Positions 56,510 through 64,000 of a stretch of 64,000 nucleotides of DNA are shown here, piece after piece. The notes below the pieces were generated by a model. It worked only from the letters and a program-made list of their open reading frames with translations. It was not told where the DNA came from and ran no database searches. This DNA comes from Mactromeris polynyma (lineage: Eukaryota > Mollusca > Bivalvia > Venerida > Mactridae), in the NCBI GenBank assembly GCA_032209605.1, contig JASFXZ010000014.1, positions 3,368,912 to 3,432,911 of the forward strand, given 5' to 3'. The position numbers and the translations under genes are program-made. Numbering within the stretch: position 1 is the stretch's first letter; every line of letters begins with the position of its first letter.

Positions 56510-58255
56510 GCGTTTTCTAGAGCAAATGTTCTTGTACATTGTTTGTGTGAATATATACTTTCAAGAGCAAATGTTCTTGTACATTTTGTGTAAATATATA
56601 CTTTCAAGAGCAAATGCTCTTGTACATTTTTGTGTTTATATTTACTTTCCTGGGCAAATGTTCTTGTACATTTTTGTGTATATATTTACTTTCAAGAGCA
56701 AATGTTCTTGCACATTTTTGTGTAAATATATACTTTCAAGAGCAAATGTTCTTGTACATTTTTGTGTAAATATGTACTTTCAAGAGCAACTGTTCTTGTA
56801 CATTTTTGTGTATATTTTTACTTTCAAGAGCAAATGTTCTTGTACATTTTTGTGTAAATATGTCTTTTCAAGAGCAAATGTTCTTGTACATTGTTTGTGC
56901 ATATATATACTTTCAAGAACAAATGTTCTTGTACATTTTTGGGTAAATATGTACTTTCAAGAGCAAATATTCTTGTAATTTTTTGTGTATATACTTACAA
57001 TGTTCTTGTATATTATTTGTGCATATATATATATACTTTCAAGAGCAAATGTTCTTATACATTATATGTGTAAGGATATACTTTCAAGAGCAAATGTTCT
57101 TGTACACTGCTTGTTTGTATATATATATATAATTTCAAGAGCAAATGTTCTTGTACATTGTTTGTGCATATATATAGATACTTTCAAGAGCAAATATTCT
57201 TGTACATTGCTTTTGTATATGTACATATGTATATTTTCAAGAGCAAATATTCTTGTACACTGTTTGTTCGTGTATATATTGTTTCAATAGTAAATGTTCT
57301 TATACATTGTATGTGTATATACTTACTTTCAAGAGCAAATGTTATTGTACATTGTTGGCGTATAAACATATACTTTCAAGAGCAAATGTTATTGTACATT
57401 GTTGGTGTATATAAATATACTTTCAAGAGCAAATATTCTTATACATTGTATGTGCATACACACTTTCAAGAGCAAATGTTCTTATACATTTTATGTGTAT
57501 ATAGACTTTCAAGAGCAAATGTTCTTGTCCACTGTTTGATTGTGTATATATACTGTCAAAACCAAGTGTTCTTGTACATTGTTTGTATACATTGTGTGTG
57601 CATATATATATTGTCAAAAGCAAATGTTCTTATACATTGTTTGTATACATTGTGTGTGTATATATATACTGTCAAAAGCAAATGTTATTGTACATTGTTT
57701 GTATACATTGTGTGTGCATATATATATTGTCAAAAGCAAATGTTCTTGTACATTATTTGTATACATTGTGTGTGTATATATATACTGTCAAAAGCAAATG
57801 TTCTTGTACATTGTTTGTGTATATATATATACTTTCAAGACCAAATGTTCTTTTACAATATTTGGGTATGTATATACTTTCAAGAGCAAATGTTCTTGTA
57901 CATTGTTTGTGTATATATATATACTTTCAAGACCAAATGTTCTTTTACAATCTTTGGGTATGTATATACTTTCAAGAGCAAATGTTCTTGTACATTGTTT
58001 GTGTATATATATATACTTTCAAGACCAAATGTTCTTTTACAATCTTTGGGTATGTATATACTTTCAAGAGCAAATGGTCTTGTACATTGTTTGTGTATAT
58101 ATTTACTTTCAAGAGCAATGTTCTTGTCCACTGTTTGTTCGTGTATATGTACTTTCAAGAGCAATGTTCTTGTACATTGTGTATATATATACTTTCTAGA
58201 GCAAATGTTCTTATTCATTGTTTGTATATATATATATATACTTTCAAGAGCAATT
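56510..58255 (+). repeat. ~45-bp minisatellite downstream of gene C, array 1
   Basis: About 38 copies, similar to 36985-38515. Sub-blocks have been duplicated locally, for example the CATTGTGTGTGTATATATAT block around 57590-57790 and the AAGACCAAATGTTCTTTTAC block repeated at 57838, 57926 and 58020. The open frames here (up to 373 codons) are artefacts of the period. Confidence 0.95.
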
Positions 58256-58665
58256 GTGACAATCACTGTGGTGTTTTAAACTGATTTAATTTCTAGACTT
58301 AAATGGATCGAGATATATACAGCACCAGGTACATAGTGGACCATATGATTGCTAACATGTATGTATCGTATGAGGTGTAGACTAGCTGTCGTGAGTCTGA
58401 CTCCTGATTCGAATGTCGTGAGGTCGAACCCCGCTTCCAGCCGGATTTAAACCAAGTACGTACACAACACTACTGGCATAAGATGCAAGTACCGGATAGT
58501 CACCGAGGAAGTTGTCATCGGCAGTGATTTGTATAAGTTGTAAGAACCTGTTTCACAGGCAGTATAAAATGGGTAGACTTAAACTAATATGTATATAGAT
58601 GACCAAGTATGGTGACTCATTTAGCAAGATTGTTGTATCAAATTGTCAATCAATTTTGTTTGTAC
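58256..58665 (+). repeat. tRNA-like repeat head (copy 5)
   Basis: Second head, as at 38518. It is followed again by a minisatellite. Confidence 0.75.
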
Positions 58666-58694
58666 ACATTCATAACTTGTATTTCAAACGTCTA

Positions 58695-59475
58695 TAGTGT
58701 CACGAGGAAACGTTGTTGTAAATTGTATGTGTATGTATATACTTTCAAGAGCAAACGTTGTTGTAAATTGTATGTATGTATATACTTTCAAGAGCAAACG
58801 TTGTTGTAAATTGTATGTATGTATATACTTTCAAGAGCAAACGTTGTTATACATTGTATGTGAATGTATATACTTTCAAGAGCAAACGTTGTAGTAAGTT
58901 GTATGTATGTATATACTTTCAAGAGCAAACGTTCTTGTGCATTGTATGTATATACTTTCTAGTGAAAATTATCTTGTGCATTGTATTTAAATACTTTCAA
59001 GAGCAAATGTTAGGGTGCATTGTATGGGTATGTATATACTTTCAAGAGCAAATGTTAGTGTGCATTGTATGGGTATGTATATACTTTCAAGAGCAAATGT
59101 TAGTGTGCATTGTATGGGTATGTATATACTTTCAAGAGCAAATGTTAGTGTGCATTGTATGGGTATGTATATACTTTCAAGAGCAAATGTTAGTGTGCAT
59201 TGTATGGGTATGTATATACTTTCAAGAGCAAATGTTAGTGTGCATTGTATGGGTATGTATATACTTTCAAGAGCAAATGTTAGTGTGCATTGTATGGGTA
59301 TGTATATACTTTCAAGAGCAAATGTTAGTGTGCATTGTATGGGTATGTATATACTTTCAAGAGCAAATTTTCTAGTCCAATATTTGTGATTGTGTATTTA
59401 TGTGCTTTCCGGAGCAAAATGTCTTGCACAATGTTTGTGTTCATGTATTGGTATACTTTCTAGAGCACAAATTCT
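58695..59475 (+). repeat. ~45-bp minisatellite downstream of gene C, array 2
   Basis: About 17 copies. From 58995 to 59360 there are eight almost identical 45-bp units (TGTTAGTGTGCATTGTATGG with GTATGTATATACTTTC), against about four in gene B's array. This implies very recent expansion. Confidence 0.95.
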
Positions 59476-59621
59476 TGTGCATTGTGTTAAATCATGATTC
59501 ATACTATCTACCTTCACCATAAACATAGTGCATCCATTACTGGTGCATGGGTCTATGACCTTTTCGGTTGTGATAACTGTCATTCCGTATTTTGCCTAGA
59601 TACCGTAGTGCTCAGATATAC

Positions 59622-60060
59622 AGGGCGAATTTGTTTGTACCAGACCGGTTTGAATCCAAAACTGGTTTGTCAAACCTTTCATTTGTTTTAACTAACAGGT
59701 TTCAAACTTAAACAAGTTTCTGTATCTGTTAATAACAAATCTTAAACTGGTTAATCAAACTGACCGAACTACCTCCAAGTGTGGTTTGTCTGGTTTGATT
59801 TATCCGAATAATCGTATACTAGTTAAACAAAATGGTGGACTGATTTTATGGCGGGTGACCGTGCCACTCATATGTGGGGCAATGTTAAAAAATAAATGTT
59901 TCTTTGCTATATGGGAACCTGGCTTTGAAATTGTCCACTCTGTTACGTTGCAAACCAGACGTTTTAAAGTTCTTAACTCTGATTTTCTTATCACGCACCA
60001 ATCTGCCTGCAATCTCGCACAATCAAAATCACGTGGGCCATTTTTCATCGAGTAAACCAT
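59622..60060. other. C-specific segment in the 3' flank
   Basis: About 430 bp that replace the roughly 120 bp found at 39640-39760 downstream of gene B. It includes inverted phrases around CCAGACCGGTTTGAA and AACTGGTTTGTC. No gene is recognised and no target duplication is seen. Confidence 0.45.
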
Positions 60061-61151
60061 CTAAAATTGTGTATATGTTCTTGACGATGATAAAATAAAA
60101 CCAGAGAAATAAAAACAAGTTATTCTGTTTAGTTGTACATGAGGGAACTTATCTATTATTGTATGTATTTTACTATGTTTACTGCGTTTGGGAGTACTAT
60201 TGTGAAAAGGGCATCTTGTGATGTCTTGTGCAAACATGTCTGTTTGGTAATCATATATGAGGACAAGAGTTATGAAATGAATATCACATTCATCTTGTAT
60301 AAAATTATTCGAAACACAAAAATATAATAAAAATATGTAATAAAACAAAATATATGTATATTGTACAATGTTCAAAACAAGATAGAAATTGAACACAATT
60401 GACATAATGAATTTTAAATCTATCTCAATATGTTATCAACGAATACATAAGAGCTTTAAAGGTTTTAACTGTATATTATATCTTCAGTGCAAACATTCAA
60501 AAATCTTGATAACTTCATAGACAGTTTCATACATCAACTGTATTGCAAAGTTACAGAAATATATATATCAACAGCAAGAGGACATAGTTTAGAAAGTGAC
60601 CTATATCGTATAAATAAAAGACAAGTCGGGTTTCATGCAGACAAGGTAGTAAATTACTCTTAAGTGATTATACGTATTGACGTACATATTGACCCCACAT
60701 AACCCACTTTCGAACTTGACCTACTTTTCATCGATGCAATCATTCTAAGCACATGGAGATCTGGAAAGTGTGAAAAAGGTTTACAAAATGACCTAGTTTT
60801 TTATGATCCCAAGAACACAAGTTTAAAGTTTGGTCTAATTTCGTTGATAAGATTAAAGTGACCTTGACACAAGGAAATCATTGAAATGCATAAATCAACA
60901 ACTTTGCTCGGAACGTTATATCAAAACAATAATTATCTTGTAGGAAATGATCTAACTAAGAAAATGCATGGTCGAAATGATACGTAACATATAATGCTTC
61001 CATTCAGTAACAAAACAGTTCAAAATATCCTTGCCAGCGAAGCATCAAAACATTTCGTTTGTCATCAACTTGTTTTTTTGTATTCATTAACATTTACTGA
61101 TAAAATCAAATTTTATATGAAATTTGATAGGAAAAACACACACAGAAGTAT
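60061..61151 (-). other. 3' flank of gene C
   Basis: Aligns with the 3' flank of gene B (39770-40838). It contains the dispersed repeat near 60600-60850. No gene is seen. Confidence 0.6.
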
Positions 61152-63789
61152 TTACTGACAACCTGTTGTTTCGAAGTACAAACTCCAATCATCTGCATTT
61201 GTAATTTTAACTCCATGTTTTGATACCAGATACTCGGACATATAATCAATAGACTTATCCACATTCAGTTTTTTGCGAGTTTCTCCATCAACTATTGATA
61301 ACCTACACTTTTCTAACTCAACTTTTATCACAGATTTATTTTTTATCATACTTCCAATGAAAGAATGAAAGCAATCACTACTCATTGTCACAGCAAACAA
61401 CTTTATCTTCGTTTGTTTTACTTCAAGATGTAATTGTAGTAAAATATCGTCATCTACGATCATATCCCATAGTGTTAGCGACTTGATAGACTTAAGTGTT
61501 TTTACTGTAGATATTATTGTTTTCATTGTATTGTAATCTAACCGTAAGAAAAAGCCAGGGATAAAAAGATGTTCAATTTGTGATTCCTTAATACAGTTAA
61601 ATAAATCAAAGTAACTATCAAAAATTGTCTCAGACAATGGATCTAAGGCAATGTACTTTAAATTGGAACTGTTTACATTACTACATATGATATCAACGCG
61701 CTCAATGCATAACGAAGTGAGTTGTGCATGATTTGGAAGATTCAGAGCCAATGTACAGTCACTATCTTCACCCTGGTGATCATCACAAGCCACGTCATAT
61801 ACAATTTTATATTTTCCATGCGATCATTGTCAGTTAGAAAGTCCACAAAATTACGTAAACTGTCATGCTGCATTTTAACATTATTCAGTGACAAAGATGT
61901 GAGTCGATGGAGGCTGCTTACCGGTATTTCGGGTAGCAATGTAGAATTGCCCTCAATGCTAACAGTGTGCAATGTTGATTCATTCCGTAACATGCACTCA
62001 GTAAACTTTGCATCATATACATAATCCCCAGAAAAAGGATCGTCAGGCACCTTACCAACACTTAAACATTCTAACGTTTCTATGTCATCAAACTCATTAA
62101 AATATATACCTTTAACTGAATATATTGATTTAACACATGTTTTATTTAACACTAACAGTTTTAGCAAAATGCTATCATTCGAATTATCATTAATAATAAA
62201 ATCTTCAAGTTTTAGAGCAATACTCTGATCATTTGATCTGCAGACTTCCTTGAAACAATTCATGACCACAGTCTGTAAGGACCTGATTTGCTCGCTGTAA
62301 GAATCACTGTAATAGTAAAATATTGAATTCTTTCCGCACGAAGTTAAATAATGAGATATCTTTAAGTAAATATTCTCAAACAATAATTTGACATTTTGAT
62401 ATGAAAGTCCGGCCAGCAAGATGAAGAAATTTTGAAATTGCACAACATCATTTACAGTGGTCCATTCTCTAACAATATCATCAAATAAGCTACTTGTGTC
62501 AAATGAAGATACAAACAACCCAGCGAAAAATTCAATGTAACTTTTATGCAAAAATGATAATTTGTGTTCTTTTTTTCCAAAACCGCCAATAACTTTATTT
62601 TTTGATAAGACGCCAATCTTGCACAAGAAATCTATTTTGTCAGTGGAAATGCAATAAGGTTTTTTCGTAAGCATTTCCTCAGTAAAAACCAGAACAGATA
62701 TACTTTCATCTTGTAGAAACAATAATCTAAATGCCAGTAAACATGTTTCCTTCAAAAGTGGAAAGTGTTTCTTAATGTGACCAAGTTCTGACAGGGAATC
62801 GGGAGGTTGTACTTCAGAGACAGCTGATGATGGAAACTCCATTTTTCTCTTTTCAGCTCGTTGAAAGAGCATCTCAACTATGTTACTATATATAAGCGCC
62901 CTACACATATCAGTGAGTTTTTTGTCAAACCATACAACTATCAATTGAGACGCAATCATTGGTATGCTCAGTTGCTCATCAAGTCCACATTGTTTGACTT
63001 CTATCATGAAATCCTTTGGATTCCTATGGTCCCCAGTAGCATTACTAATATGATTCACAATTTCCCTTACATATCGCCTCGATGAAAGGCCATGGATCCC
63101 AGTCATTTTCACTTGGTGATCCAAGTCCTTCTTCGACAGACGAACATTTTCTATTTTGTACGGCCGGCATGTTGTAAGATAGGTGCATCTCTCTGTATGT
63201 ATTCTTTTAGGCAATACACATTCTTTTCTACTACTTGTCTTTGGAGTCCACTCATCTAGTGCATCTAATATTATAAGACACTCATTTGCCTTCAGAATGT
63301 TTTCTATAGATGTGTACATTTCCTCCCGATTACATTTAGATTTGGTGTAGAACAATTGGTCAATTATCATATCTAATATATCTTCATGATCACTCTCTCT
63401 CAGGGATACGTAAAAAACAAACTCAAATTTGGCCATGAAATCAATGTCCTTTTGCATAATACTATTGCTTACATGTTCACCAGATTGTGACTTACACCAA
63501 AGCAATGAGATACACTGGCAAAACGATGTCTTACCTACACCAGCATCGCCAGTAATAAATATATTTCTGAAAAAACGTTCGTCCGTAGATCTACAAAATA
63601 TTTTCTCATAAGATAAAATTGGATAATTTTCCTCTTGTGTCTGTTGTCTGTGATACTGTACATGGCACATAGAGGGGGGCTGGTAGATAGTAAGGAGATC
63701 GACCTCATCTTCATCTTCACAACACAATGGCGACACTTGCAAAGTACAACAGTCTCTCTTGTAAATCTTCATAAGATCATCTTTGTAGT
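61152..63789 (-). pseudogene. Gene C exon 6: NACHT-LRR, frameshifted
   Basis: Terminal exon of a third paralogue, with acceptor ttctcttaag and first codons DYKDDLMKIYK. The P-loop GDAGVGKTS, LIILDALDEW and TTCRP are intact. On the plus strand A and B read CCACATCATACAATTTT, but C reads CCACGTCATATACAATTTT near 61793-61810: two extra bases. The frame therefore leaves the family sequence after RMENIKLY and stops 18 codons later, losing about 210 C-terminal LRR residues. Downstream of the shift the original frame stays open to the conserved end DWSLYFETTGCQ. It is either a very recent pseudogene, a natural truncation, or an assembly error in a TA repeat. Earlier exons lie beyond the right edge. 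Confidence 0.8.
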
Positions 63790-64000
63790 CTTAAGAGAAA
63801 AGTTGGTATATTATTGAAACAAATAGAACAATATCTATGTTTATGTAATTGTTTTTTAAATAATATTAGAGAAACAGGAGTGCCATGATGGCCATATATC
63901 ACTCACCTGAGTGCATTGCCATGTTGGCTTCAAGAGAGTCCAGGAGGATTTTCAATTTTTTTACTTTGTGTCCTACTTTTTGACCCCATATGACCCAGTA
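63790..64000 (-). other. Gene C intron 5, partial
   Basis: Start of the intron upstream of the NACHT exon. From about 63870 it holds the same dispersed repeat as gene B at 43566. Confidence 0.7.

Overview
The window looks like a piece of a marine invertebrate nuclear genome, most likely a bivalve mollusc. This is inferred from AT-rich sequence, spliced genes with GT-AG introns, tRNA-derived SINEs, many long minisatellites, and NACHT proteins carrying a DZIP3-type HEPN domain. There is no bacterial-style gene packing. All recognisable genes are on the minus strand.

The core is a tandem cluster of three paralogous innate-immunity-type genes. Gene A (coding exons 19028 to 4193) and gene B (52223 to 40839) appear complete. 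Gene C (63789 to 61152) enters from the right edge and only its last exon is visible. Splice sites and phases give a single model for A and B with six coding exons: (1) a 50-residue leader ending in a 2A-like NPGP motif, (2) an I-set Ig domain, (3+4) a DZIP3-type HEPN domain whose R-x4-H motif is split by an intron, (5) a coiled-coil linker, and (6) one large exon with a NACHT NTPase and degenerate LRRs. The joined exons stay in phase throughout (A about 1261 aa, B about 1266 aa). Gene C carries a 2-bp insertion that truncates the LRR region. I infer a cytosolic sensor that combines NACHT oligomerisation with a possible HEPN RNase output. The 2A-like leader could split the product or alter its targeting.

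The repeat unit holding each gene differs greatly in size: about 35.3 kb for A (1.2-36.5 kb) and 19.5 kb for B (36.5-56.0 kb). The difference is mostly repeat growth and insertions: a 33-bp array with a TIR element inside it in an intron of A (7.9-13.0 kb), a 2.2-kb TIR element (19.35-21.57 kb), a roughly 6.5-kb block made of a 69-bp minisatellite, a CARF/ALS2CR8-like exon and an inverted 69-bp array (22.1-28.6 kb), and a near-identical 2028-bp tandem duplication (29.6-33.7 kb). Paralogue B supplies empty sites or ungapped counterparts for several of these.

Downstream of each gene lies a tRNA-like repeat head followed by an approximately 45-bp minisatellite (1.2-3.0, 36.5-39.5 and 56.0-59.5 kb). 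Two heads and two arrays lie downstream of B and C, but only one head and array downstream of A. With the protein similarities, this groups B and C as the closest pair.

Most long open frames outside the NLR exons are by-products of minisatellites whose periods (33, 45, 69 bp) are multiples of three. I do not regard them as genes.
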